DNA of 64,000 bases from Spirochaetota bacterium (GCA_029560805.1 JAKQKE010000008.1:1-64000), one strand, 5' to 3'. Shown: positions 51,471 to 60,174, counted from the first letter of the stretch. The notes: generated by a model not told the origin, from the letters alone. Program-made: numbers and translations.

Positions 51471-51500
51471 TTGACTCGGGATGGCGAGTGGGGATATATT
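51471..51500 (+). promoter_or_regulatory. Predicted sigma70 promoter of the Rrf2-nifS-nifU operon
   Basis: TTGACT (51471-51476), an 18-base spacer and TATATT (51495-51500). Transcription would start near 51507, with a leader of about 28 bases containing TAAGGGG (51521-51527). Confidence 0.65.
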
Positions 51501-51520
51501 CCTAGTATCCTGATAGGAAT
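51498..51520. promoter_or_regulatory. Predicted Rrf2-family operator
   Basis: Inverted repeat ATTCCTA (51498-51504), nine bases, TAGGAAT (51514-51520). It overlaps the -10 box and the predicted start of the regulator's own operon, which suggests repression of its own transcription by steric block. The size (23 bp) fits an Rrf2 dimer. Confidence 0.6.
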
Positions 51521-51534
51521 TAAGGGGTATCTGC

Positions 51535-51936
51535 ATGTTCTCCGTATCGGCCAGGACTCAGTACGCCATACGCGCCATGACCTGCCTCGCCACCAGGCGA
51601 GAGAGGGCGGCGACGGCCGCTGAGATAGCCCAGGCGGAGAATATACCGGCGAAGTACCTCGAGGGCATTCTTTCGAGGCTTAAGTCCTTCGGCCTCATCG
51701 ATAGCGAGCGCGGCAAGAATGGCGGCTATAGGATGGCCAAGGATCCGTCGGATATCACCATGCTCGAGATCGTCGAGGCTATCGACGGCCGCATCAAGCC
51801 GGTCACCTGCGTCGACGCGATTGGCGCGTGCTCGCAGGGCGCCGCCTGCCACCCCAGGAATTTCTGGATCGGGCTCAAGTCGACCATAGACGCGTACCTC
51901 GCCGAGCGTACGCTCAAGGACGTAGTACAAGGATGA
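51535..51936 (+). CDS. Rrf2-family (IscR-like) iron-sulfur regulator
   Basis: A 133-residue winged-helix regulator. The DNA-binding domain contains SARTQYAIRAMTCLA, AEIAQAENIPAKYLEGIL and GGYRMAKDPSDITMLEI. Cluster-ligand cysteines are Cys92, Cys99 and Cys105, nearly the IscR spacing (92, 98, 104 in Escherichia coli). It is the first gene of an operon with nifS and nifU, and its promoter carries a matching palindrome. It probably senses the state of iron-sulfur assembly and represses the operon when cluster-loaded. Confidence 0.9.
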   Translation: MFSVSARTQYAIRAMTCLATRRERAATAAEIAQAENIPAKYLEGILSRLKSFGLIDSERGKNGGYRMAKDPSDITMLEIVEAIDGRIKPVTCVDAIGACSQGAACHPRNFWIGLKSTIDAYLAERTLKDVVQG

Positions 51937-51941
51937 CGACG

Positions 51942-53108
51942 ATGGAACGAAGATTCGTGTACATGGATTACAACGCGACCACACCGCTCAGGCCTGAGGT
52001 CAAGGCGCAGATGATCGAGGACCTGGAGCTATACGCCAACGCCTCGAGTCTCCATGAAGCCGGCAGGCGGGCTCGCTCGCGCATAGAGCGCTCGCGGTCG
52101 GCCGTGGCCGAGCTGATAGGAGCGAAGGACCCCGAGCGGGTCATCTTCACGAGCGGCGGCTCGGAGTCGAACAATACGGTCTTCGCCACGATGTTCCACC
52201 TCGGGCGTACGGGCGGCCGCAAGGGTATCGTCACCACCAAGATAGAACACCCTTGCGTGCTCAACGCGGCCAAATGGCTGGCCGAGGAGGGCTTTCCGGT
52301 TACCTTCCTCGACGTCGACGAGTACGGCGTGGTCGACATGGACCAGCTCAAGCAAGCGGTTGGCCCTGAAACCCTGCTCGTGTCAGTGATGGCCGCTAAT
52401 AACGAAATCGGTACCGTCCAGGACATCAAGGCGATAGCCGCGGTGGCCAAGGCCGCCGGCGCCTATATGCACTCCGACGCCACCCAGTCGGTCGGCAAGA
52501 TCCCCGTATCGGTCGACGACTGGGGCGTCGACTATATGACGATGTCGTGCCACAAGCTGTACGGCCCCAAGGGCATAGGCGGCCTCTACGTTCGTGAAGG
52601 CTGCCCGCTCGAGCCCCTCATTAGGGGCGGGCACCAGGAGCATGGCTTCCGGGCCGGCACCTATAACAACCAGGGCATCCTGGGCTTCGGCCTCGCCGCG
52701 GAGCTGGCTAAGACGGAGCTCGAGGGCTACGTGGAGCGCGTCGGCGGTCTCAGGCGGAGGCTCCGAGACGGCATCCTGGCCGCCGTGCCCAAGTGCCGCG
52801 TCAACGGCCACCCCGAGCGCGTACTGCCCAACACGCTCAACGTATCCTTCCCCGGCGCCGAGGGCGAGGCTATCCTCCTGTCCCTCGACCTCGAGGGCAT
52901 CCGGGTGTCCACCGGCTCGGCCTGCGCTTCTGGCAGCCTGGACCCGAGCCATGTGCTGATGGCCACCGGCGTCGGGCCGGAGCTGGCCCACGGCTCCATA
53001 CGCTTCAGCCTAGGCCGTGACTCGACCGAGGAGGACGTCGACTACGTAGTATCTAGGATCGGCCCGATCATCGCGCGCCTACGCTCGATGTCGACCGTTT
53101 CATATTAA
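51942..53108 (+). CDS. nifS: Cysteine desulfurase (NifS/IscS family)
   Basis: A PLP enzyme that takes sulfur from cysteine for iron-sulfur cluster assembly. The 388-residue product shows VYMDYNATTPLRPEV, TSGGSESNN, NNEIGTVQDI, SDATQSVGK, the PLP lysine in MSCHKLYGPKGIGG and the catalytic-cysteine loop STGSACASGSLDPSHVL. The start is uncertain: ATG 51942 has AAGGA eight bases before it and is preferred, while ATG 51933 overlaps the Rrf2 stop. NifU follows after 37 bases. A frame open to 51828 lies inside the regulator and is rejected. Confidence 0.93.
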   Translation: MERRFVYMDYNATTPLRPEVKAQMIEDLELYANASSLHEAGRRARSRIERSRSAVAELIGAKDPERVIFTSGGSESNNTVFATMFHLGRTGGRKGIVTTKIEHPCVLNAAKWLAEEGFPVTFLDVDEYGVVDMDQLKQAVGPETLLVSVMAANNEIGTVQDIKAIAAVAKAAGAYMHSDATQSVGKIPVSVDDWGVDYMTMSCHKLYGPKGIGGLYVREGCPLEPLIRGGHQEHGFRAGTYNNQGILGFGLAAELAKTELEGYVERVGGLRRRLRDGILAAVPKCRVNGHPERVLPNTLNVSFPGAEGEAILLSLDLEGIRVSTGSACASGSLDPSHVLMATGVGPELAHGSIRFSLGRDSTEEDVDYVVSRIGPIIARLRSMSTVSY

Positions 53109-53145
53109 CGCGCCTAGCGCGCGGCTATTTGCGGAGGATGGTATC

Positions 53146-53751
53146 GTGAGCGACGCGTTCGCCTGGCTGTATTCGGATGTCGTGAAGGAGCACTTCACGA
53201 ACCCCAAGAATGTATTCAACCCCGACGAGGGTTTCTCTCATAACGCCGAGGGCATGACCGGCAACATCAAGTGCGGTGACCAGATGCTGTTCATGCTCCG
53301 CGTCGAGGGCGACGTGATCCAGGATGTACGGTGGAAGACCTATGGCTGCGCCAGTGCCATCGCCAGCACCTCGATGCTGTCCGAGGTGGTCAAGGGCATG
53401 GCCATAAAGCAGGCCTACAACATCAAGCCGAATGACATCGTGGCCAAGCTCGGCGGCCTGCCCGACAACAAGATTCACTGCTCCGTGCTCGGCGACAAAG
53501 CCCTGCGCGCGGCCATCGACGACTACCTCTCCAAGAACGGCCGCTCAGGCGAGTTCCGGAACGAGGGCGCCAGGATCATCTGCACCTGCCTGAACATTAG
53601 CGACCGCGACATCGAGGACGCGGTCAAGGGGGGCGCTCGAGACTGGAACGGCCTGCAGGAACGAACCAAGATAGGCACCGTCTGCGGCGGCTGCAAGGAG
53701 GCCGCGGAGGAGCTCCTCCACGAGTACGTGCATATCTTCGGGGACGCGTAG
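53146..53751 (+). CDS. nifU: NifU-like iron-sulfur scaffold with a BFD-type [2Fe-2S] domain
   Basis: A 201-residue scaffold. The N-terminal IscU domain (about 1-125) has its three cysteines in GNIKCGD, YGCASA and KIHCSVLG. The C-terminal Fer2_BFD domain (about 143-195) has CTCLN and VCGGC. The NifU C-terminal NFU domain is absent, so it is a two-domain form. The start is a GTG with CGGAGGA upstream. It works with NifS from the same operon. No SufBCD, HscAB or other partners are in the window. Confidence 0.9.
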   Translation: MSDAFAWLYSDVVKEHFTNPKNVFNPDEGFSHNAEGMTGNIKCGDQMLFMLRVEGDVIQDVRWKTYGCASAIASTSMLSEVVKGMAIKQAYNIKPNDIVAKLGGLPDNKIHCSVLGDKALRAAIDDYLSKNGRSGEFRNEGARIICTCLNISDRDIEDAVKGGARDWNGLQERTKIGTVCGGCKEAAEELLHEYVHIFGDA

Positions 53752-53787
53752 GGAGCGATCCGCCGGGCCCTTCCGGCATCGGCGGGC

Positions 53788-53817
53788 TTGTCCGCGCGCC
53801 TGACTGGAGGCTATACT
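53788..53817 (+). promoter_or_regulatory. Predicted sigma70 promoter of the 7TMR-DISM chemoreceptor and mutY
   Basis: TTGTCC (53788-53793), an 18-base spacer and TATACT (53812-53817). The leader of about 23 bases includes CGGAGCC before the ATG at 53846. Confidence 0.5.
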
Positions 53818-53845
53818 ACGACCAGTCTGACGCTCGGAGCCCTGC

Positions 53846-56059
53846 ATGAAACGTTGCATCAAGCGGACCATAGCGATAGCCGTCGTCGTCGTATCGTGTC
53901 CGATCGCCCTAGCCGCGGCCGGCGGCGTTACCGTTCCAGAAGCCTTTTCGGAGCTACGCTACAGCGACGGCGACGACCCAGCCAGGGCCTCCCCGAGCTA
54001 CGACGACTCGTCATGGGCGATGCTCGTCGCCCCGGCCGCCGTCGATCTCCGGGGCGGAGACGGCTATTTCTGGATCCGGGCGAGGGCTACCGTGCCGTCG
54101 TCCCTCGCGGCAGGGCCGATCTGGTTCGAGAGCGGCAAGATGGACTGCGCCTTCGACCTGTACGCCGGGGGCGTCTACATCGGCTCCCGGGGCGGGTTGC
54201 CGCCTGACTACTACGCTAGGCCGCAGACGAACACGGCGCTGCTCATCCCGTCGTCGGCCATCGAAGGCGGCACGGTGTCCTTGGCCCTGCGCTGCTACTA
54301 CTCGGGTACCCGAGCCAGGATTCCGGGCTTCGCGCTGGCGGACTCCTCGAGAGCCGACTCGCTCCAGCACCTCGCGTCCTTCTTCGTCTCCAGGATCAAC
54401 ATAATACTCGCCGTGCTATGCGCCTTCATGGGCGTCTACTTCGCGGCCGGTTTCGTCTCCAAACGCGACGATACGGCCAGTCTCTTCTACGCATTGTCCC
54501 TATTCTTCGTGGCTTTCTACTTTTTCGATATGGGCACCGAGCGCCTCATGCTAGGCGGTCTTTTGCAGCGTGCCGTCGCTAGGTCGTGCCTTACGGCGTC
54601 GCTGTGCTTCTCGCTCCTGTTCTTCATACGGTTCTTCGATACCCGGGGCTTCAAGGCCGCGAAGGTCTTCGCCGCCCTCGACATCACGGCGTTCACCGCC
54701 GCTTTCATCGTCTTCTCGAACGACGATGGCGTGGTCGACCTATTGTTCAACCTGAGCCTGGCGCCGGTATTCGCTATCATAGTCATCGCCCTGGCCATAC
54801 TCGTCAAGGCGACCAGGAAGGGTCAGCGCGACGCGTTACCCATCCTGATAGGTATACTCGTCGGAGTCGGCTTCGCCGTCCACGACATCGTGTTCCAGGT
54901 GTCCGGCAGGCAGCCCTTCGCCTGGCTCCAGGGCTTCACCTTCTTCTTCCTCAACCTTTCCATTTTCATAGCCACCTCGCTGCGATCCTCGACGCTACGC
55001 CGGGAGCTCGACGCCTACACCGCCGAACTTTCGTCCCAGCGGGACAAGCTGAGCTCGCTCCTGCGCGAGGTGGAGCGGGCTGCCGACGAGACCTCGAGCG
55101 TAGCCCAGACGCTCGAGGCGGAGGTGGCGGAGGTGGCGGACGAGGCTAGGCGCTCGGCAGCCTCCGCTAACGACATAGGCGTCTCGGCGTCGGCTCAGCG
55201 CTCGGCGCTCGACGGCGCCTCAGACTCCATCTCGAGCCTGCTCCGATCGATAGCGTCTGTCCAGGAGGAGCTGTCGCTCGAGGCCGCGAGCATCGAGCGC
55301 ACGGCCCGCGACACCGGCGGCATGATAGACGGCATGACCAGGGTCGGGGCGTCCATCGAGGGTACGGCCACCTTCGCCTCCAGTCTCGACCGGCTGACCG
55401 CCGAGGCAACCGGATCGATGAACAAGCTAGCGGCATCGATGGACAAGGTAACGAAGGCGTCAGATGAGATACGGTCGGTAGTCGGGGCGGTGGGCGAACT
55501 GGCCGACCGGACCAACCTGCTCGCTATGAACGCCTCGATCGAGGCCGCGCACGCCGGCGCCGCCGGACGCGGCTTCGCGGTGGTGGCGCACGAGATAAAG
55601 GCGCTGGCCCAGGCCAGCGCCGAGCGTGCGGCCAGCATCGGTGACATGGTCGCGCGTATAGAAACCGCGGTTGGCGAGGGCGTCGAGTCGAACCGGACGG
55701 TCGGCGAGTCGCTGGCTAGGATAGCCGAAGGCGCGGCGAGCACGAGCGCCAGCGTAACCGAGGCCGCCCTCGAAGCCAGGCGACAGGTGGGCTCGGGAGC
55801 CCGCGTCGCCGAGGAAGCCAGAGCCCTCGCGGCGTCCGCGAGCAGGATGTCCGAGGAGGCCGAGACCGAGTCGCGACTATCGGAGCGAGCCTCCGCCGAC
55901 ATGAAGGCGCTCGAAGCCGGCCACGCGGCGATAGCCGATTCGGCCTCGCTCGTCATCGAGCGGAACGCTGGGCTCGCGGAGAAAGCCCAGGCGCTCAAGG
56001 TTCTGGCGGCTCGCGCCAGGGCTGCCGCCGACTCGCTCGTGAACGCAATGAGTCGATGA
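53846..56059 (+). CDS. 7TMR-DISM receptor fused to a methyl-accepting chemotaxis signalling domain
   Basis: A 737-residue signalling protein. A signal peptide (1-26) and a periplasmic beta-sandwich of the 7TMR-DISM type (about 30-175) come first. Seven transmembrane helices follow (about 185-395). A short coiled coil (SSQRDKLSSLLREVERAADE) leads into an MCP signalling domain whose hairpin tip reads LAMNASIEAAHAGAAGRGFAV. There is no HAMP domain, as expected for a 7TMR input. It should signal through CheA/CheW, though the tip has His for the usual Arg in EAAHAG. It overlaps mutY by four bases. The ligand is unknown. Confidence 0.85.
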   Translation: MKRCIKRTIAIAVVVVSCPIALAAAGGVTVPEAFSELRYSDGDDPARASPSYDDSSWAMLVAPAAVDLRGGDGYFWIRARATVPSSLAAGPIWFESGKMDCAFDLYAGGVYIGSRGGLPPDYYARPQTNTALLIPSSAIEGGTVSLALRCYYSGTRARIPGFALADSSRADSLQHLASFFVSRINIILAVLCAFMGVYFAAGFVSKRDDTASLFYALSLFFVAFYFFDMGTERLMLGGLLQRAVARSCLTASLCFSLLFFIRFFDTRGFKAAKVFAALDITAFTAAFIVFSNDDGVVDLLFNLSLAPVFAIIVIALAILVKATRKGQRDALPILIGILVGVGFAVHDIVFQVSGRQPFAWLQGFTFFFLNLSIFIATSLRSSTLRRELDAYTAELSSQRDKLSSLLREVERAADETSSVAQTLEAEVAEVADEARRSAASANDIGVSASAQRSALDGASDSISSLLRSIASVQEELSLEAASIERTARDTGGMIDGMTRVGASIEGTATFASSLDRLTAEATGSMNKLAASMDKVTKASDEIRSVVGAVGELADRTNLLAMNASIEAAHAGAAGRGFAVVAHEIKALAQASAERAASIGDMVARIETAVGEGVESNRTVGESLARIAEGAASTSASVTEAALEARRQVGSGARVAEEARALAASASRMSEEAETESRLSERASADMKALEAGHAAIADSASLVIERNAGLAEKAQALKVLAARARAAADSLVNAMSR

Positions 56060-56916
56060 GCGCGGCCGAGTCAGCCCTCGACGAATCAGGTAGCGACGCG
56101 CCTTCGACCGACGAGGTGGCGGCCTTTAAGGCCGCGGTGCTCCGCCTGTATGAGCGGGAGGGCCGCGACCTGCCATGGCGCCGCCGCGTCGGGCCGTGGG
56201 CAGTACTCGTTTCGGAGGTGATGCTACAGCAGACCCAAGTCTCGCGCGTCGAGCCTCGCTATCGTTCCTGGATGGAACGTTTCCCGGACGCGGCCGCCCT
56301 GGCGCGCGCCGAGCTCGCCGAGGTCTACGAGGCGTGGCGTGGGCTGGGCTACAACTCGCGGGCCCTACGCCTCAGGGAGACTGCGCGGGTTTGCGACGAG
56401 CGATACGGCGGCGTTCCCCCGGCCGACGAGCGCTTGCTCCTCGAGCTACCCGGCGTCGGCCGCTACACGGCCAGGGCTGTGTTGGCCTTCGCCTACGATC
56501 GACCCTCGGCGTTCCTCGAGACGAACATCCGGGCCGCCCTCATCTTTCACTTCCGCCCCGGTAGAGACCGAGTCGGCGATCGAGAGCTCGAGGCCCTGGC
56601 CGAGGCAGTGCTCGACCGTGACGATCCGAGGACCTGGTACTACGCGCTGATGGACTACGGCGCCTGGCTTAAGAAACAGGAGCCCAACCCGACGCGGAGG
56701 GCCGCCGCTTATTCGACGCAGTCGCGTTTCAAAGGTTCGGTCAGGGAGGCCAGGGGGGCTATCCTACGTGGACTCGCAGGTAGCGGGACGATCGCGCTGA
56801 CTGAAATAGCCGCCGAGGACGGCATCGAGTACGCTCGGCTCGAGCGGGCCGCCTGCGGCCTCGTCCGCGACGGGCTCATCGTCCGCGATGGCGACGCGCT
56901 CCGTTTCGCCGACTGA
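56056..56916 (+). CDS. mutY: MutY-like adenine DNA glycosylase lacking the [4Fe-4S] cluster
   Basis: A 286-residue helix-hairpin-helix glycosylase that should remove adenine opposite 8-oxoguanine. It keeps RDLPWRR, the catalytic Glu in SEVMLQQTQVSRVEPRY and the HhH LLELPGVGRYTARAV, followed by FLETNIRAALI. Where MutY normally has four cluster cysteines, it has only KKQEPNPTRRAAAYSTQSRF with no cysteine. The MutT-like 8-oxoG-recognising C-terminal domain is also absent; instead a small winged-helix-like region ends the protein. It overlaps the chemoreceptor gene by four bases. Clusterless MutY proteins are known, but activity needs testing. Confidence 0.82.
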   Translation: MSAAESALDESGSDAPSTDEVAAFKAAVLRLYEREGRDLPWRRRVGPWAVLVSEVMLQQTQVSRVEPRYRSWMERFPDAAALARAELAEVYEAWRGLGYNSRALRLRETARVCDERYGGVPPADERLLLELPGVGRYTARAVLAFAYDRPSAFLETNIRAALIFHFRPGRDRVGDRELEALAEAVLDRDDPRTWYYALMDYGAWLKKQEPNPTRRAAAYSTQSRFKGSVREARGAILRGLAGSGTIALTEIAAEDGIEYARLERAACGLVRDGLIVRDGDALRFAD

Positions 56917-56934
56917 TCGAGGCCTAGCCGCGAC

Positions 56935-58149
56935 CTAGCCGCCGAACAGCCGCCTAAAGAAGCGTATGAGCGCGTCGCGCATGCGCACGAACAGGTTGCC
57001 GAGCGCCACGTCCTCCGCCGCCACCAGGTCGATGCGCCTGACGACGACGTCGCCGGAGGTGAAGACCGCCTGCCCGAGCCTGGTGCCGGCTGACACCGGC
57101 GCTTCCACCTCGGCGGTGGCCTCGATACGACAGCGTATAGAGCCGGCTAGCCTCGCCTGAACGGTAAATACCGGCGTATTGGCGTACGCGAGCGTCACCG
57201 TCTCGGAAGCCCCGCCCCAGGCCCTGGCGCTTCCGGGATCGGGCGCCTCCGGCCTCACCGTCTTCCAATTGGCGAAGGCCCAGTCGAGCAAGTAGGCACC
57301 GGAACGCGTACGGCTGTCGGGGCCGCCCGCCCCCCCGAGGGTGACGACGATGAAGCGGCTACCGTCGCGTTCGGCGGTGGCGATCAGGTTATAGCCCGAC
57401 TCGTCGATATAGCCGGTCTTGAGGCCGTCGCAGCCGTCGTACTTGAACAGGAGCTTATTGGTCGTCTGGAGGAGTATCTTGATGGCCGGTGGCTCGGCCC
57501 CTGCCGGCATCACGTCCTCGCGGGGAAAGTGCATCGTCGTCCTGGAGTGGTAGTCGCCGAGGGCGCCAGGGTGGCGCAGTATGTAGGCGCGGGCCAGGAC
57601 AGCCATCTCCCGGGCCGTGGTCGTATTGAGTTCCGACAGGCCCGATGGCTCGACGAAACGCGTCTCGGTCAGCCCGAGCCGTTCGGCCTCGGCGTTCATA
57701 AGGCCGGCGAAGGCCTCTTGCGAGCCCGCGAGCACCCTCGCGACGGTCTTGGCCGCGTCGTTGCCCGATATGACCGCCATGCCCCGGAGGAGGTCGTCGA
57801 AGGGCACGCTCATGCCCTCCTGCAGGTACATCAGCGATGACCGGTAGGGCAGGGTCACGTCATCCCTGGTGATGAGTACGCGGTCGGAGAGCCCGACGCG
57901 GCCCGAGTCGACGGCTTCGAGCGCGACCATCATGGTCATGATCTTCGTGAGGCTGGCCGGCGGGATGACGAGGTCGGCGTCGCGCTCGTATAGTACCTCG
58001 CCGTTAGCCATGTCGACCACGATGACGGATCTGGCGTCGACGGCGGCCGGACGAGAGGCGTTGGCTCCCGGCGCCTCGGCCGCGAAGGCGGAGGCGCCGG
58101 TCAGGAGCAAGGCGGCTAGGATCGTCGCGACGAGAGGAAGCTTTCTCAA
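56935..58149 (-). CDS. dacA: D-alanyl-D-alanine carboxypeptidase (PBP5/DacA family)
   Basis: A 404-residue penicillin-binding protein that trims the terminal D-alanine of peptidoglycan stems. The signal peptide is LPLVATILAALLLTGASAFA. Active-site motifs are ASLTK (SxxK), VISGN (SxN) and DGLKTG (KTG). A PBP5_C beta domain and a C-terminal amphipathic end (MRDALIRFFRRLFGG) suit membrane attachment. The start is a TTG at 58149 overlapping the asnS stop (TTGA), with AGGCGG upstream. The longer frame to 58545 runs within asnS and is rejected. Confidence 0.92.
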   Translation of the reverse strand: MRKLPLVATILAALLLTGASAFAAEAPGANASRPAAVDARSVIVVDMANGEVLYERDADLVIPPASLTKIMTMMVALEAVDSGRVGLSDRVLITRDDVTLPYRSSLMYLQEGMSVPFDDLLRGMAVISGNDAAKTVARVLAGSQEAFAGLMNAEAERLGLTETRFVEPSGLSELNTTTAREMAVLARAYILRHPGALGDYHSRTTMHFPREDVMPAGAEPPAIKILLQTTNKLLFKYDGCDGLKTGYIDESGYNLIATAERDGSRFIVVTLGGAGGPDSRTRSGAYLLDWAFANWKTVRPEAPDPGSARAWGGASETVTLAYANTPVFTVQARLAGSIRCRIEATAEVEAPVSAGTRLGQAVFTSGDVVVRRIDLVAAEDVALGNLFVRMRDALIRFFRRLFGG

Positions 58150-59534
58150 AAGTCCGCCTGCTTCACGGCCCGCGGGAAGGGGATCACGTCCCTGATGTTC
58201 TCGATGCCCGTTACGTAGCGGAGTAGGCGCTCGAAGCCGAGGCCGAAGCCCGCATGGGGCGCCGAGCCGAAGCGCCTGAGGTCCAGGTACCACCAGTAGT
58301 CCTCGGGCCTCAGTCCCTTCGCGCGCATGTTCTCGACGAGCACGTCGTAGCGGTACTCGCGCTCCGAGCCGCCGATAATCTCGCCGATGCGCGGCACCAG
58401 CACGTCCATCGCGCGCACGGTCTTGCCGTCGTCGTTCAGCCGCATGTAGAAGGCTTTGAGCTCCTTCGGGTAGTCGGTCACGATCACCGGGCCGCCCACG
58501 ACTGTCTCGGATAGGTAGCGCTCGTGCTCGGTCTGGAGGTCGCAACCCCAGTACGGCTTGAACTCGAATTGCTCCTTGCGTCGCTCCAGCTCGGCTACGG
58601 CGTCGGTGTAGCTCATGTGGGCGAAGCGCTTGGAACGCACGCCGTCGAGCATCTCGATGAGGCCCGGCTGCACCCGCTTGTCGAAGAACGCCATGTCGTC
58701 GCCGCAGCGGTCCAGGGCCCAGCCGAGGAGGTGCTTGACGAAATCCTCGGCCAGCTCCATGTCGTCGGCCAGCTCGGCGAATGCGAATTCCGGCTCTATC
58801 ATCCAGAACTCCGCCAGGTGACGCGTCGTGTTCGAATTCTCGGCTCGGAAGGTCGGACCGAAGGTATACACCTTGCCGAGGGCCATGCAGTAGGTCTCGA
58901 CGTTCAGCTGCCCGGAGACGGACAGAAAGGCCTTCTTGCCGAAGAAGTCCTTGGCGTAGTCGACGGCCTCGCCGCGCTTGGCTATCGCGTCCAGGTCGAG
59001 GGTGGTCACCTGGAACATTTCGCCGGCGCCCTCGCAGTCGCTGGCGGTGATCAAGGGCGTATGCACGTAACGGAAGCCGCGGTCGTGGAAGAAGGTATGG
59101 ACGGCGTAGGCCATCTCGTCGCGCATGCGCGCCGCCGCGCCTATCGTATTGGTCCGGGGGCGCAGATGGGCTATCTCGCGCAGGAACTCGAGCGAGTGGG
59201 CCTTCTTCTGGAGCGGGTAGCTATCGGCCGGGCAGTCGCCGATCACCTCGACGGATGTGGCCTTGAGCTCGACCGGCTGCCCCGCGGCGGGCGAGTCGAC
59301 GAGCACGCCGCTCACGGCCAGCGAGGCGCCGGTCGTCACCCTGGCAAGAGTCGCCTCGAGCCCGGGCGCCGCGGCTCCGGAGTCGAAGACGCATTGGAGC
59401 CCGGAGAAGCACGAGCCGTCGTACAGCTCGACGAATGTGGCGCCCTTGGTCGAGCGCTTGGTGCGGGCCCAACCCTTGGCCGTGATCGCGGAGCCTACGG
59501 ATCGCTCCGCCAGAATCGCTTTAATATCCTTCAT
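58146..59534 (-). CDS. asnS: Asparaginyl-tRNA synthetase
   Basis: Class II synthetase that charges tRNA-Asn. At 462 residues it has an OB-fold anticodon domain at the N-terminus, then motif 1, motif 2 ([25 protein letters not shown]) and motif 3 ([25 protein letters not shown]). The final PFPR and the NTTRHLAEF segment favour AsnRS over AspRS. The gene is followed directly by dacA in an overlapping pair, an unusual pairing. A strong leaderless-type promoter precedes the ATG. Confidence 0.95.
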   Translation of the reverse strand: MKDIKAILAERSVGSAITAKGWARTKRSTKGATFVELYDGSCFSGLQCVFDSGAAAPGLEATLARVTTGASLAVSGVLVDSPAAGQPVELKATSVEVIGDCPADSYPLQKKAHSLEFLREIAHLRPRTNTIGAAARMRDEMAYAVHTFFHDRGFRYVHTPLITASDCEGAGEMFQVTTLDLDAIAKRGEAVDYAKDFFGKKAFLSVSGQLNVETYCMALGKVYTFGPTFRAENSNTTRHLAEFWMIEPEFAFAELADDMELAEDFVKHLLGWALDRCGDDMAFFDKRVQPGLIEMLDGVRSKRFAHMSYTDAVAELERRKEQFEFKPYWGCDLQTEHERYLSETVVGGPVIVTDYPKELKAFYMRLNDDGKTVRAMDVLVPRIGEIIGGSEREYRYDVLVENMRAKGLRPEDYWWYLDLRRFGSAPHAGFGLGFERLLRYVTGIENIRDVIPFPRAVKQADF

Positions 59535-59540
59535 AGCATA

Positions 59541-59570
59541 GTAATACCACTAGGCGCCGTCCTTGGTCAA
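59541..59570 (-). promoter_or_regulatory. Predicted promoter of asnS-dacA (leaderless)
   Basis: Read on the minus strand: TTGACC (59570-59565), an 18-base spacer and TATTAC (59546-59541). The ATG at 59534 begins six bases after the -10 box, and no Shine-Dalgarno is present. Confidence 0.6.
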
Positions 59571-59643
59571 AGCCCCGCGCGCAGTATTTTTTCATCGGGA
59601 GATTCTGTGGTACTATATACGCATCCATCGTACGGAGTGATCA

Positions 59644-60156
59644 ATGTACTATAACACCGCGATTGCCTACCTGCTCTGGGCGCTCGGAGGCTTCGGCGCC
59701 CTGGGTTTCCATAGGTTCTACCTACGCAAGATACCCACGGGCCTCCTCTGGCTGTGCACCGGCGGCCTCGGCATGGTCGGATCCATCTACGACTTCTTCA
59801 CGCTGTCGGGGCAGGTGCGCGAGGCCAACATCCGCGCCGGCTACCGCGAGGCCCTCGACATGCCGCGCGAGCGCGTCGTCATCCGCGAGCGCTATGTCGA
59901 GCCAAGCCAGGATCGCGCGCACGCCAAGGAATCGATCGAGAAGGTCATCCTGCGCACCGCCAAAAAGAACGGCGGACTCGTCACCCCGGGCGAGATTGCC
60001 ATCGAGAGCGACTACGACTCGGAGGCCGCGAGGAGTGCCCTCGAGAAACTAGCCGCCAAGGGCTTCTGCGAGATGCGCGTGCGCCCGTCGGGCGTCATTG
60101 TCTACCGATTCCCCGAGTTCGCCGCCGGAGACGAGGGCTTCGAGCCGGGTATGTAA
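59644..60156 (+). CDS. TM2-domain membrane protein with a C-terminal winged-helix-like region
   Basis: A 170-residue protein. The N-terminal TM2 domain (about 5-55) has two helices around a short loop, with GFGALGFHRFYLRKIPTG and GSIYDFFTL as family hallmarks. An arginine-rich linker (RERVVIRERYVEPSQ) follows. The C-terminal part (about 98-160, starting ESIEKVILRTAKKNGGLVTPGEIA) looks like a winged helix that could bind DNA or protein. CGGAGTG lies before the ATG. The PC4-like gene follows after 18 bases. The function of TM2 proteins in bacteria is unknown. Confidence 0.75.
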   Translation: MYYNTAIAYLLWALGGFGALGFHRFYLRKIPTGLLWLCTGGLGMVGSIYDFFTLSGQVREANIRAGYREALDMPRERVVIRERYVEPSQDRAHAKESIEKVILRTAKKNGGLVTPGEIAIESDYDSEAARSALEKLAAKGFCEMRVRPSGVIVYRFPEFAAGDEGFEPGM

Positions 60157-60174
60157 ACAGCGCGGAGGTACGGA

